Shown: piece by piece, positions 30,698 through 40,587 of the stretch | Layout: every line of letters starts with the position of its first letter | Numbering within the stretch: the first letter of the stretch is position 1 | Assembly: GCA_947178575.1 (NCBI GenBank) | Contig: CAMWYX010000003.1 | Location: 1-64,000, forward strand | Reading direction: 5' to 3' | Source of the DNA: an uncultured Ruminococcus sp. | GTDB lineage: Bacteria > Bacillota > Clostridia > Oscillospirales > Ruminococcaceae | DNA: 64,000 nt | The notes under the pieces: model-generated | What the model saw: the letters and a program-made list of their open reading frames with translations, nothing else | The model's database searches: none | What the model was told of the DNA's origin: nothing | Position numbers and translations under genes: made by a program

Positions 30698-30918
30698 ATC
30701 TCAGAACCTGTATCAACAGATGATTCACCTGCCTTTCGCAAAAATTTATGTTCAGGGATTCACGAACAAATAAGCTGTTAATCAGCTGTTGATACAAGCT
30801 CTGATTTTTTAATGCCGGCAAGAGAGGTGAGCCGACGGCGGATTTCATTGGTGACGGTCATAATCAGTGCTTAAATAATGACCGCCTTTTTATACGAGAT
30901 TTTTCTATCTCTTAACTT
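30698..30918. ncRNA. Candidate orphan structured non-coding RNA locus (strand uncertain; minus favoured)
   Basis: Long-range stem TCAGA(30701-30705)/TCTGA(30800-30804) plus TGTATCAACAG(30709-30719)/CTGTTGATACA(30786-30796), inner hairpin GTTC(30750-30753)/GAAC(30764-30767); second hairpin GACGGTCAT...ATGACCGCC; minus-strand extended -10 TGCTATAAT at 30933-30925; no ORF. Confidence 0.5.
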
Positions 30919-30998
30919 GTATACATTATAGCACGGAACAGACTTTTATAACACCTCTGAAATCCGATATTTCACAATAAAAAAACGCTGATTCTGAT

Positions 30999-31691
30999 TT
31001 ACAGTAAAAATTCCTGATTTCTTATTATTGTTTTGCCGTCGATTATGACTGTCAGACGGTGCGGAGCTTCGGCATCTGATTTAAGACCGTTCAGACCGGC
31101 GGCACGGATTATTGACGGATAGTCCTCATATGCTTCATCGAGGTCAACACTTCCGCTTATTCCGTCGACAGAACCGGTTGAAGATTTCTGCCACATTCCG
31201 TATGTTCCGCCGTAATTTGGCTTGGAAACGCCGTATTCCGCTATCCAAAGTGCATAGCGTTCACGGATATACTCCTCAGTGTATGCCGTGAGATTATATG
31301 AAGACATATAAAGACCGGCGAAATATCCGGCATTCTCCAGCGTATCGATAAATGAGCGGATTATTGCGCTTACTCTTGTTCGTCCAAGGCTGAATATCCC
31401 GCTTTCCTCGACATCGTAATACATAGGATATTCAAAGCGTTTGCCCTTTACGACTTCAAGGAACGCATTGGCTTCCTGAACAGCTTCTTCGGCAGAGGTT
31501 GCATAGCTGTACCAGTACGCACCCATCGGTATGCCGTTTTCCGAACAGCCTTTGTAGTTGGCTTCAAACCGTCTGTCAGTCTGTGAGGCAAGTCTGCCGT
31601 ATCCGGCACGGAGAACAGCGAAATCTGTTTTTACATTTTCCCAGTTGATTATTCCCTGCCATTCCGATACATCGATTCCGTTTCTTATCAT
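30999..31691 (-). CDS. Glycoside hydrolase family 25 lysozyme-like muramidase
   Basis: GIDVSEWQGIINWENVK, AVLRAGYG, PMYYDVEE, WIAEYG; start at ATG after AAAAGGAGTACG. Confidence 0.92.
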   Translation of the reverse strand: MIRNGIDVSEWQGIINWENVKTDFAVLRAGYGRLASQTDRRFEANYKGCSENGIPMGAYWYSYATSAEEAVQEANAFLEVVKGKRFEYPMYYDVEESGIFSLGRTRVSAIIRSFIDTLENAGYFAGLYMSSYNLTAYTEEYIRERYALWIAEYGVSKPNYGGTYGMWQKSSTGSVDGISGSVDLDEAYEDYPSIIRAAGLNGLKSDAEAPHRLTVIIDGKTIIRNQEFLL

Positions 31692-31820
31692 ATCGTACTC
31701 CTTTTGATTATTATTATTTGCAGGAGATATTATTACAGTCTCCACGATAAATTGTATGCCCTGACTTCCGGATATATGTGTTCTGATTGTTGCGGTAAGT
31801 TCAAATCACAGCATTTCTGC

Positions 31821-31849
31821 TTGACTTTTCAGAACAGATAATGTATAAT
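31821..31849 (+). promoter_or_regulatory. Promoter of hpt
   Basis: TTGACT - 17 nt - TATAAT. Confidence 0.75.
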
Positions 31850-31876
31850 AATTCTAAGAGAAAGGGTGCGTAAAAA

Positions 31877-32392
31877 GTGAACAATAAAATAACAACGCTG
31901 ATAACAGAACAGGAAATCAATGCGAAAATCCGTGAAGCCGGAAATTATATCAGCCGGAAATATTCCGGCAATCCCTTGCTTGTCGTGGGAATACTGAAAG
32001 GCTGTTTCATGTTCATGGCGGAACTTGCAAAAAATATTACAGTTCCGTGTGAATTTGGGTTCATGTCAGCCGAAAGCTACTGCGGAACGGAATCAACAGG
32101 CAGTGTAAATATAACGCTGGATTTGAAACAGGATATATCAGAATATCACGTAATAATTGCGGAAGATATAACAGATACCGGACGAACTCTGAAAAATATC
32201 AAAAAAATTCTTGAGGAACGCAGTCCGCTTTCATTATCGGTCATAACCCTGCTTGACAAGCCCGAACGCCGTGAAGTTGATTTTGTGCCGGATATGGCGT
32301 TGTTTACCATACCGGATATATTTGTTGTCGGATATGGTCTTGATTACAATGAATATTACAGAAATCTTCCGTATATCGGAAAACTTGAATAA
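31877..32392 (+). CDS. hpt: Hypoxanthine phosphoribosyltransferase
   Basis: VVGILKGCFMFMAEL, VIIAEDITDTGRTLKNI PRPP motif, FVVGYGLDYNEYYRNLPYIG. Confidence 0.95.
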   Translation: MNNKITTLITEQEINAKIREAGNYISRKYSGNPLLVVGILKGCFMFMAELAKNITVPCEFGFMSAESYCGTESTGSVNITLDLKQDISEYHVIIAEDITDTGRTLKNIKKILEERSPLSLSVITLLDKPERREVDFVPDMALFTIPDIFVVGYGLDYNEYYRNLPYIGKLE

Positions 32393-32464
32393 ATCGGAAT
32401 AAAACGGCATCTGCCGGTTATGCGGTATGCCGGAATTTAATAAATCTTAAAGGAGAATTTAATT

Positions 32465-33415
32465 ATGAATGCAGACAGAAGAAAAGTAGTGCTTATCGGC
32501 ACAGGAATGGTTGGAATGAGTTTCGCCTATGCTCTCGTTAATCAGGGCGGAATATGCAACGAACTTGTGCTCATTGACGTGAACAAGGAAAGAGCTATGG
32601 GCGAGGCTATGGATTTGAATCACGGTCTTGCTTTCGGAAAATCGAATATGAAAATATACGCCGGTGAATACAGCGACTGTAAAGATGCTGATATTGTGGT
32701 TATCGCTGCCGGAGTTGCACAGAAAGACGGCGAAACACGTCTTGACCTGCTCCAGAGAAATGCCGCTGTTTTCCGTTCTATAATAACTCCGGTTGTAAAA
32801 TCCGGATTTGATGGAATTTTCCTTGTTGCCACGAATCCGGTTGATATAATGACACGTGTTACATATGAACTTTCACGCTTCGGAGCGTCACGTGTTATCG
32901 GTACGGGAACATCGCTCGATACTGCACGTCTGCGGTATCTTCTCGGCGACTATTTCATGGTTGACCCGAAAAATATTCATGCGTATGTAATCGGTGAACA
33001 CGGAGACAGCGAATTTGTTCCTATGTCGCAGATGATGCTTGCAACAAAGCACGTTTCCGAGATTCTTGATGATGAACGCAACGATTACTGTATTGACGAT
33101 ATGAAGAAAATCGAGGAGCAGGTCCGCACAGCCGCATATAAGATAATCGAGGCAAAACGTGCGACATATTACGGAATCGGAATGGCTATAACAAGAATTG
33201 TAAAAGCTATTCTCGGAGATGAAAACAGCGTTCTGACTGTATCGGCAAAACTTTGCGGAGAATATGACAGCAGAAATGTATTTGTCGGAGTTCCATGTAT
33301 TATCGGCAGAAACGGCGTAAAGGAAATACTTGAACTTTCTCTCACGGACGAGGAAAAAGAAAAATTCAAACAGTCTGTGGAAATACTGGATAACAGCTTT
33401 AACGGCGTAATTTAA
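32465..33415 (+). CDS. ldh: L-lactate dehydrogenase
   Basis: VVLIGTGMVGMSFAYAL, GTGTSLDTARLRYLL, IGEHGDSEFVPMSQ. Confidence 0.96.
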   Translation: MNADRRKVVLIGTGMVGMSFAYALVNQGGICNELVLIDVNKERAMGEAMDLNHGLAFGKSNMKIYAGEYSDCKDADIVVIAAGVAQKDGETRLDLLQRNAAVFRSIITPVVKSGFDGIFLVATNPVDIMTRVTYELSRFGASRVIGTGTSLDTARLRYLLGDYFMVDPKNIHAYVIGEHGDSEFVPMSQMMLATKHVSEILDDERNDYCIDDMKKIEEQVRTAAYKIIEAKRATYYGIGMAITRIVKAILGDENSVLTVSAKLCGEYDSRNVFVGVPCIIGRNGVKEILELSLTDEEKEKFKQSVEILDNSFNGVI

Positions 33416-33452
33416 GAACCGTAAAATATACCGGTTCTGTGAGGGGGTTATT

Positions 33453-34553
33453 ATGGGAAAATCAAAAATTATACCGGCGGTGACGGCGGTTCTGATTTTA
33501 AGTGGCTGTACGGATTTTTATGAAGTAGAAATTACGTCAAATCAGATAGAACCGCCGGTCAGACCGGTACAGAACATCATGCCGGAAGTAAAATGCGTTG
33601 CCAATGAAATCCATGATACAGAATGGTATTGGATTATGTGCGACGCATTCAGAGAGGGCAAAAAAAAGGCGACAGTTCCGGTTAAAGTCAAAAACGGCGA
33701 TGTCAAAAAAGCATTGGCGGTTATTAATGTGGATTATCCGGAAATATTCTGGCTCGGCGGAACATACTATGCATCAACCGCCACGGACGGCTCGGAAGTA
33801 AGCGTGGATTTTCTGAAAAATTTTGATACCGATAAAATTCCGGAAATGCTCAAAGAACTGGAATCCGCCGGCGATAAGCTGATTGACGCAATACCGGACG
33901 GAAGCAGTGATTATGAAAAAATACTGTATGTTCATGATTACATTGCCGAGAATACAGAATATGATTATGAAGGTGCAGATGCTCCGGAATTTGGATTATG
34001 GGGTTCATCATATGGCTGTCTTGTTCAGGGGAAAGCCGTATGCAGCGGATATGCCGAGGCGTTCCAGTATATAATGAACAGACTGGGCATAGAATGCGGA
34101 ATATGTACCGGTTCAAATCACGAATGGAACTATGTAAAGGTTGACGGCGAATATTACTGGACGGATATTACATGGGACGACACCGGCGACGATGTAAGTC
34201 ATACATATCTGCTTTTCAATACAGACCAGCTTCTCCGGACACGCACGTTCATGACGGTTCAGGGAGATGTGCCGGAATGTACATCTCTTGAAAAAAGTTA
34301 TTTCATGATGAACGGCGGATATTTTGAAACGTATGACGAAAAGGCTGTCATTGATTATATTGACAGCTGTTCCGGAAAAAGTCAGTGCGAAATGATGTTC
34401 GGGAGCTTTGAAGCCTATGAGGAAGCACTGACGGAGCTGATAGGTTCGGGAGCGGTAAAAAAATCAGAAGCCGTCGGAAGTTCCGGCGTTAAATATGTCC
34501 GTAATGACGATATGTTTGTGCTTGATATAGTATTCAAGGAGGCTGACATTTGA
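33453..34553 (+). CDS. Transglutaminase-like domain lipoprotein
   Basis: Lipobox ILSGC; VQGKAVCSGYAEAFQYIMNRLGIEC...HEWNYVKVDGEYYWTDITWDD Cys-His-Asp triad. Confidence 0.85.
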   Translation: MGKSKIIPAVTAVLILSGCTDFYEVEITSNQIEPPVRPVQNIMPEVKCVANEIHDTEWYWIMCDAFREGKKKATVPVKVKNGDVKKALAVINVDYPEIFWLGGTYYASTATDGSEVSVDFLKNFDTDKIPEMLKELESAGDKLIDAIPDGSSDYEKILYVHDYIAENTEYDYEGADAPEFGLWGSSYGCLVQGKAVCSGYAEAFQYIMNRLGIECGICTGSNHEWNYVKVDGEYYWTDITWDDTGDDVSHTYLLFNTDQLLRTRTFMTVQGDVPECTSLEKSYFMMNGGYFETYDEKAVIDYIDSCSGKSQCEMMFGSFEAYEEALTELIGSGAVKKSEAVGSSGVKYVRNDDMFVLDIVFKEADI

Positions 34554-35641
34554 AAAAAATAATCTGTCTGATTATGCTCTGCTGTATGATGACCGGCTGT
34601 ATCGAGGAAATAACGGAAATGCCGGTATCAGATGAACCGGAATCAGTTCCGTCCGAAGAACTGTACAGCGGTATTCTTGAAAGTCTCCGGAATATGTCTG
34701 ATTTTTCGGAATACAAAGGCTATGTTTCCGCCGATGATGCACAGTCTGCCGTTGAAAAAATATGCCGTGAATATCCTGAATTTTTCTGGATAGACGGATA
34801 CACGGTCAAGAGCGGTCAGCGGAAATCTTCAATTGAATTTGAACTCCTTAACGGTGTCGAAGCGGAAAATCTCGGAGATATGAGAAAAAAATTCAGCGAA
34901 TCGGCAGACAGAGTGCTGAATGAGATTTCTCCGGAACTTGACGACTATGAAAAAATAGTAAGCGTGCACGATTATCTGATAAACAATACGGTATATGACC
35001 ATGACGGAGTTGAATCCGACGGAAACGGTCTGTGGGGAACGGCTTACGGCTGTCTTGTGGACGGAAAGGCAGTATGTCAGGGATATTCCGAAGCGTTCAA
35101 ATACATAATGGACAGACTCGGAATAGAATGCGGAATCGTTACCGGAACTGCCGGAACTTCCGACCCTTACGGAGACAGCGGAAATTCCGAACCTCTGCCC
35201 CATGCGTGGAATTATGTCCGCCTTGACGGTATGTATTACTGGATTGACGTGACATGGGACGACCCTGACGATAAAGTTTCCGGAATGCCGGTCATGCACA
35301 CGTATTGTCTGATTGATGATGAACGAATAAAACGCACACGCATTTTTGATTCCGGTCAGGGATTTATTCCGTCATGTTATTCAATGGACGATAATTATTA
35401 TGTCAGAAACGGAGCATATATAAAATTCTGCAATGATGAGGCAGTGAGTTCGGCAATTTTATCGAGCCCGTACAGCGGGGAAGCCGAACTTATGTTTTCG
35501 GATTCAGATGTTTACAACAAATCCCTGAAAATGCTTTTTCAGGACGGCGGACTCTGGAATATAGCGGAATCTGCCGGAATAGGCGAGTCGGTCAGCTACA
35601 CGACCGACGATATTATGTATACCCTTAAAATAAGCTATTGA
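34550..35641 (+). CDS. Transglutaminase-like domain lipoprotein (tandem paralogue)
   Basis: TTG start overlapping previous stop, AAGGAGG upstream; lipobox MTGC; VDGKAVCQGYSEAFKYIMDRLGIEC...HAWNYVRLDGMYYWIDVTWDDP. Confidence 0.85.
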   Translation: MKKIICLIMLCCMMTGCIEEITEMPVSDEPESVPSEELYSGILESLRNMSDFSEYKGYVSADDAQSAVEKICREYPEFFWIDGYTVKSGQRKSSIEFELLNGVEAENLGDMRKKFSESADRVLNEISPELDDYEKIVSVHDYLINNTVYDHDGVESDGNGLWGTAYGCLVDGKAVCQGYSEAFKYIMDRLGIECGIVTGTAGTSDPYGDSGNSEPLPHAWNYVRLDGMYYWIDVTWDDPDDKVSGMPVMHTYCLIDDERIKRTRIFDSGQGFIPSCYSMDDNYYVRNGAYIKFCNDEAVSSAILSSPYSGEAELMFSDSDVYNKSLKMLFQDGGLWNIAESAGIGESVSYTTDDIMYTLKISY

Positions 35642-35642
35642 G

Positions 35643-35682
35643 AATCTGCCTGCACAGAAATTTTCTTGTGCCGACAGATTTT
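35643..35682 (+). terminator. Probable terminator after transglutaminase genes
   Basis: AATCTG-cct-GCACAgaaattttctTGTGC-cga-CAGATT followed by TT. Confidence 0.55.
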
Positions 35683-35780
35683 CAAAGCTGTTTCTTTTCG
35701 CAGGAAATACTTGCAAAAAATAATCAGATATGATATAATCTAAATCTGAATAACTATTTTTTCGTTGAAAGGATTATATT

Positions 35781-37760
35781 ATGGCAAAGAAAAAGGATTA
35801 TGGCAACGATAGTATCACCATGCTGAAAGGTGCTGACAAGGTTCGCAGGAGACCGGCGGTCATATTTGGTTCGGACGGTCTTGACGGCTGTGAGCATTCT
35901 GTTTTTGAGGTTATTTCAAATTCCATTGACGAAGCCCGTGCGGGTTACGGCGAAAGGATAATAATTACCTGTTTCCGTGACAATGTTATTGAAGTCGAGG
36001 ATTTCGGGCGTGGCTGTCCCGTTGATTTCAACAACAACGAACAGCGTTACAACTGGGAACTTGTATACTGCGAACTTTATGCCGGCGGAAAATATGATTC
36101 TTCTTCCGAATCGTATGAATATTCCCTCGGTCTTAACGGTCTCGGACTTTGTGCCACGCAGTTTGCATCGGAATTTATGGACGTTGAGGTAATAAGGGAC
36201 GGTTTCAGATATAATCTGCATTTTGAAAAGGGCGAAAATATCGGCGGACTTATGAAAGAACCCTGCGGAAAAAATCAGACCGGCACGAAAACACGCTGGA
36301 GACCTGATTTGGAAGTTTTTACGGATATTAATATTCCGGAAGATTTTTTTCATGATATTCTGAGACGGCAGGCGGTAGTCAATCCGGATATACTTTTTGT
36401 TCTTCGCTATGAGAATGAGGACGGAATATTCAATGAAACGGAGTTTATCTATAAAAACGGAATAACCGATTACGTCATGGAAACAGCAGGCGGAAATTCT
36501 CTTACCTCGGTACAGCACTGGACTGCCGAAAAACGAGGAAAAGACCGTGACGACAAGCCTGAATATAAAGTAAAATTAGATGTTGCACTGACTTTTTCAA
36601 ACAAGGTTAAACTGACGGAATATTATCACAATTCAAGCTTCCTTGAACACGGAGGCTCTCCGGAAGATGCCGTGAAACGTGCATTCACCGCACAGATAGA
36701 CAGCTATATAAAGTCTGTGAACGGCTATCAGAAAAACGAAAGCAAAATAAAATATGAAGATATTGAAGAATGTCTGATTCTTGTTTCGTCATCTTTTTCA
36801 ACTCAGACATCATACGAAAATCAGACGAAAAAGGCGATTACAAACAAGTTTATCCGTGAAGCAATGACGGAATTTCTGCGTCATCAGCTTGAAGTATATT
36901 TCATTGAAAATCCTGACGAAGCCAACAAGATTGCGGAGCAGGTTCTTTTAAATAAAAGAAGCCGTGAAAATGCAGAAAAAACCCGTCTGAACATGAAAAA
37001 GAAACTCTCCGGAACTATCGACCTTGCAAACAGCGTGGAAAAATTCGTTGACTGCCGTACAAAAGATATATCACGGCGTGAAATATATATCGTTGAGGGT
37101 GATTCTGCTCTCGGTTCTGTAAAGCTCGCCCGTGATGCGGAATTTCAGGCGGTTATACCGGTTCGTGGAAAGATACTCAACTGCCTTAAAGCAGAATATT
37201 CAAAGATTTTCAAAAGCGAGATAATAACCGATTTGATAAAAGTTCTCGGCTGTGGAGTTGAAGTGACAGCAAAAGCCAATAAGGAACTCTCAACTTTTGA
37301 TATAAACAATTTCCGCTGGAACAAAATAGTAATATGTACAGATGCGGACGTTGACGGATTCCAGATACGGACGCTGATTTTAACAATGCTGTATCGGCTC
37401 ACGCCCACGCTTATCGAGCAGGGATATGTATTCATTGCGGAATCTCCGTTGTTTGAGATAACGACTAAGGATAAGACATATTTTGCATATACGGAACAGG
37501 AAAAACAGCGTATATTGAAGAAAATCGGCAATAAGAAACATACAATACAGCGTTCAAAGGGTCTCGGCGAAAACGAACCGGATATGATGAATCTTACTAC
37601 AATGAATCCCGATACACGCCGTCTCATAAGAGTTACGGCTGACGATATACGTGAATCCGCCGAAGTTTTTGAAATGCTTCTCGGAGACGATTTACAGGGA
37701 CGAAAGGATTATATTTCGCAGTACGGTGCGGATTATCTTGAATTTGCTGACATTTCTTGA
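35781..37760 (+). CDS. Type IIA topoisomerase ATPase subunit, divergent GyrB/ParE
   Basis: GHKL motifs SNSIDEARAGYG, EDFGRGCPVD, AGGKYD, GLNGLG; TOPRIM EGDSALGS...PVRGKILN...CTDADVDGFQIR. Confidence 0.92.
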   Translation: MAKKKDYGNDSITMLKGADKVRRRPAVIFGSDGLDGCEHSVFEVISNSIDEARAGYGERIIITCFRDNVIEVEDFGRGCPVDFNNNEQRYNWELVYCELYAGGKYDSSSESYEYSLGLNGLGLCATQFASEFMDVEVIRDGFRYNLHFEKGENIGGLMKEPCGKNQTGTKTRWRPDLEVFTDINIPEDFFHDILRRQAVVNPDILFVLRYENEDGIFNETEFIYKNGITDYVMETAGGNSLTSVQHWTAEKRGKDRDDKPEYKVKLDVALTFSNKVKLTEYYHNSSFLEHGGSPEDAVKRAFTAQIDSYIKSVNGYQKNESKIKYEDIEECLILVSSSFSTQTSYENQTKKAITNKFIREAMTEFLRHQLEVYFIENPDEANKIAEQVLLNKRSRENAEKTRLNMKKKLSGTIDLANSVEKFVDCRTKDISRREIYIVEGDSALGSVKLARDAEFQAVIPVRGKILNCLKAEYSKIFKSEIITDLIKVLGCGVEVTAKANKELSTFDINNFRWNKIVICTDADVDGFQIRTLILTMLYRLTPTLIEQGYVFIAESPLFEITTKDKTYFAYTEQEKQRILKKIGNKKHTIQRSKGLGENEPDMMNLTTMNPDTRRLIRVTADDIRESAEVFEMLLGDDLQGRKDYISQYGADYLEFADIS

Positions 37761-37785
37761 TTTTATTTCTTTATAAGGAGAGACT

Positions 37786-40026
37786 ATGGCACGAAAGAAA
37801 AATACCGGAAAACCTGCTGTATTCAGGCACGAAGCCTATATAGAGGGTTCCGGCTCTGTTGTTGATGAAAAAATATCGGATACGCTCAAAAAAAATTATA
37901 TGCCCTACGCCATGAGCGTTATAATATCACGGGCATTGCCTGAAATTGACGGATTCAAGCCCTCGCACCGCAAGATACTCTATATGATGTATAAGCGTGG
38001 ACTGCTTAATCCGGAACGTGAACGTTCAAAGTCGGCAAACGTGGTAGGCGAGACAATGAAGCTTAATCCACACGGCGACCAGGCAATATATGAAACTCTT
38101 GTGCGTCTTACACGTGGAAACGAAGCACTTCTGCACCCTTATGTCGATTCAAAGGGAAATTTTGGAAAGCAGTATTCGTCCCGTATGCGTGCGGCGGCAT
38201 CACGTTATACGGAAGTAAAGCTGGAAAAGATATGCAACGAGCTTTTCCGTGATATTGACAGGGAAACAGTTGATTTTGTCCCGAACTATGACAATACCAT
38301 GCAGGAACCTACGCTCCTGCCGGCAACGTTTCCGACTGTTCTGGTCAACTCAAATACCGGAATCGCCGTATCTATGGCAAGCAATGTATGTCCGTTCAAT
38401 CTTGCGGAAATATGCGAGACCACAATTGCACTTATGAAAAATCCGGAGCATGATATTATAAAAACACTTAAAGGTCCGGATTTCCCCGGCGGCGGATTTC
38501 TTCTTTATGATGAGGACGAACTGAATAAAGTGTATGAAACAGGACGGGGAAGTATAAAGCTACGGTGTAAATACATCTATGACAAGCCGTCAAATTGCCT
38601 TGAAATCACGGAAATTCCGTATACTACCACTATCGAGGCTATTATTTCAAAGGTTGCGGAACTTGTCAAATCCGGCAAACTGCGTGAAGTATCATATATC
38701 CGTGACGAAACCGGTATTGACGGTCTTAAGATTGCCATAGACCTTAAACGAGGCACTGACCCCGAAAAGCTTATGCAGAAACTTTACAGGCTGACACCGT
38801 TGCAGGACAGTTATCCGTGCAACTTCAACATACTTATAGCCGGAACTCCGAAAGTCATGGGAGTAAGGGAAATACTTTCGGAATGGACGGCTTTCCGTGA
38901 GGAATGCGTCAAACGCCGTACTTATTTTGATTTGCACAGAAAAAAGGAAAAACTTCATCTTCTGGAAGCTTTGGCGAAAATACTTCTTGACATCGATAAG
39001 GCGGTAAATATAATCCGTGGAACGGAAAACGAGGACGAAGTTGTGCCGAATCTTATGGCAGGATTCGGAATCGACGAGGTTCAGGCGGAATATGTCGCAG
39101 AAATAAAGCTCCGGAACATCAACCGGCAGTATATTCTCCGCCGTATCGAGGACGTTGATGTTCTCAGAAACGAAATCGCAGAGCTTGAGGAAATACTCGG
39201 AGACAGAAACAAGATAAGACGTGTGATTATCGGCGAACTTAAAAAAGTTGCGAAAACATACGGAAAACCAAGAAAAACGCAGTTCTACTATAAATCCGAT
39301 GAAGAAGAATCGGTTGATATTGATGATACGCCGGATTATCCTGTAAATATATTTGTGACGGACAGCGGATATTTCAAGAAGATAACTCCCCAGTCCCTCA
39401 GAATGAGCGGTGAACAGAAGCTTAAAGAGGGAGATTATATTCGTCAGATAATCGAGGCAACAAATAAGACGGAGCTTATTTTCTTTACAGACAAAGCACA
39501 GGCTTATAAATCAAAAGCGAGTTCGTTTGACGACAGCAAGGCGAGTATTATGGGTGATTATCTTCCGGCAAAGCTTGGATTTGACGAGGGAGAATCGCTT
39601 AAAATACTTGTTCCGACTACAGATTACAGCGGATATATGATATTCTTTTTTGAAAACGGAAAAGTAGCAAAAATTCCGCTTGATTCATACGCAACCAAAA
39701 CCAACCGGCGGAAGCTGACAAAGGCATTTTCGGAAAAGTCTGTCCTTATTTCGGCGGTTTTCGTTGCAGGTGATACAGATGTTCTGCTCCGGACATCAGA
39801 CGGTCATGCACTTGTTTGTAATACCGGAATGATACTTCCTAAATCAACAAGGGACTCTCAGGGAGTTCAGGTAATCAGTCTCCGCAGGAATGCTGTTCTG
39901 GAATCGGCGGAGGTTATTCCGGAAGAAAAAGCCAATGAGTTTGAAAAATATCGTGTATCAACAGTTCCGTCAGCCGGAAAGCCGGAAAAGGACACCGGCG
40001 AGGCAAATCAGCTTACATTTGTTTAG
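37786..40026 (+). CDS. Type IIA topoisomerase cleavage subunit, divergent GyrA/ParC
   Basis: YAMSVIISRALPEIDGFKPSHRKILYMM, NPHGDQAIYETLVRL, MRAAASRYTE catalytic Tyr; no QRRGGKG GyrA-box seen. Confidence 0.92.
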   Translation: MARKKNTGKPAVFRHEAYIEGSGSVVDEKISDTLKKNYMPYAMSVIISRALPEIDGFKPSHRKILYMMYKRGLLNPERERSKSANVVGETMKLNPHGDQAIYETLVRLTRGNEALLHPYVDSKGNFGKQYSSRMRAAASRYTEVKLEKICNELFRDIDRETVDFVPNYDNTMQEPTLLPATFPTVLVNSNTGIAVSMASNVCPFNLAEICETTIALMKNPEHDIIKTLKGPDFPGGGFLLYDEDELNKVYETGRGSIKLRCKYIYDKPSNCLEITEIPYTTTIEAIISKVAELVKSGKLREVSYIRDETGIDGLKIAIDLKRGTDPEKLMQKLYRLTPLQDSYPCNFNILIAGTPKVMGVREILSEWTAFREECVKRRTYFDLHRKKEKLHLLEALAKILLDIDKAVNIIRGTENEDEVVPNLMAGFGIDEVQAEYVAEIKLRNINRQYILRRIEDVDVLRNEIAELEEILGDRNKIRRVIIGELKKVAKTYGKPRKTQFYYKSDEEESVDIDDTPDYPVNIFVTDSGYFKKITPQSLRMSGEQKLKEGDYIRQIIEATNKTELIFFTDKAQAYKSKASSFDDSKASIMGDYLPAKLGFDEGESLKILVPTTDYSGYMIFFFENGKVAKIPLDSYATKTNRRKLTKAFSEKSVLISAVFVAGDTDVLLRTSDGHALVCNTGMILPKSTRDSQGVQVISLRRNAVLESAEVIPEEKANEFEKYRVSTVPSAGKPEKDTGEANQLTFV

Positions 40027-40182
40027 AGTCTGATTTCACGGGAGTTTTGATATAAAATCGAAATAACTTTATAATATGCGGAGAACAGAGTTCTCCGCTA
40101 ATCTGACAATAATGACAGAAAATAAAAAAAGACACGGATAAGTAAAAAGAGATAAAAACAGACGGAAAGAGAGGTAAAAACG

Positions 40183-40587
40183 ATGGACAACAGTATTGTA
40201 ATGATTGCAATAGCAGTACTTGATATATGTGCTCTTGTACTCATGATAACATCATGTGTTGAACGTCATTCGGGGCGGAAACGTTGGAGCAAGATGACTT
40301 CTGATATGGAACTTGCGGAAAATGACAGGATATTCCCTCTTGAATGCGATGAAATATTGATAGGGAGACACGCTTCGGCAGATATACGTATTCAGGATAT
40401 GTCGGTATCACGTTACCACGCAATGCTTAATGTAAGCGGTGGGAAATGGTCTGTTACTGATTTAAATTCCAAATCCGGAATATATGTCAACGGAAGAAAG
40501 GTTCAGAATATAAGGCTTTATGAAGGAGATGTAATAGTTCTCGGGACACGCCGGCTTGTTTTCAGGAGAAAGGAGTTACAGCGATGA
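40183..40587 (+). CDS. FHA domain protein with N-terminal membrane anchor
   Basis: LIGRHASADIRIQDMSVSRYHAMLNVSGGKWSVTDLNSKSGIYVNGRKV. Confidence 0.92.
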   Translation: MDNSIVMIAIAVLDICALVLMITSCVERHSGRKRWSKMTSDMELAENDRIFPLECDEILIGRHASADIRIQDMSVSRYHAMLNVSGGKWSVTDLNSKSGIYVNGRKVQNIRLYEGDVIVLGTRRLVFRRKELQR

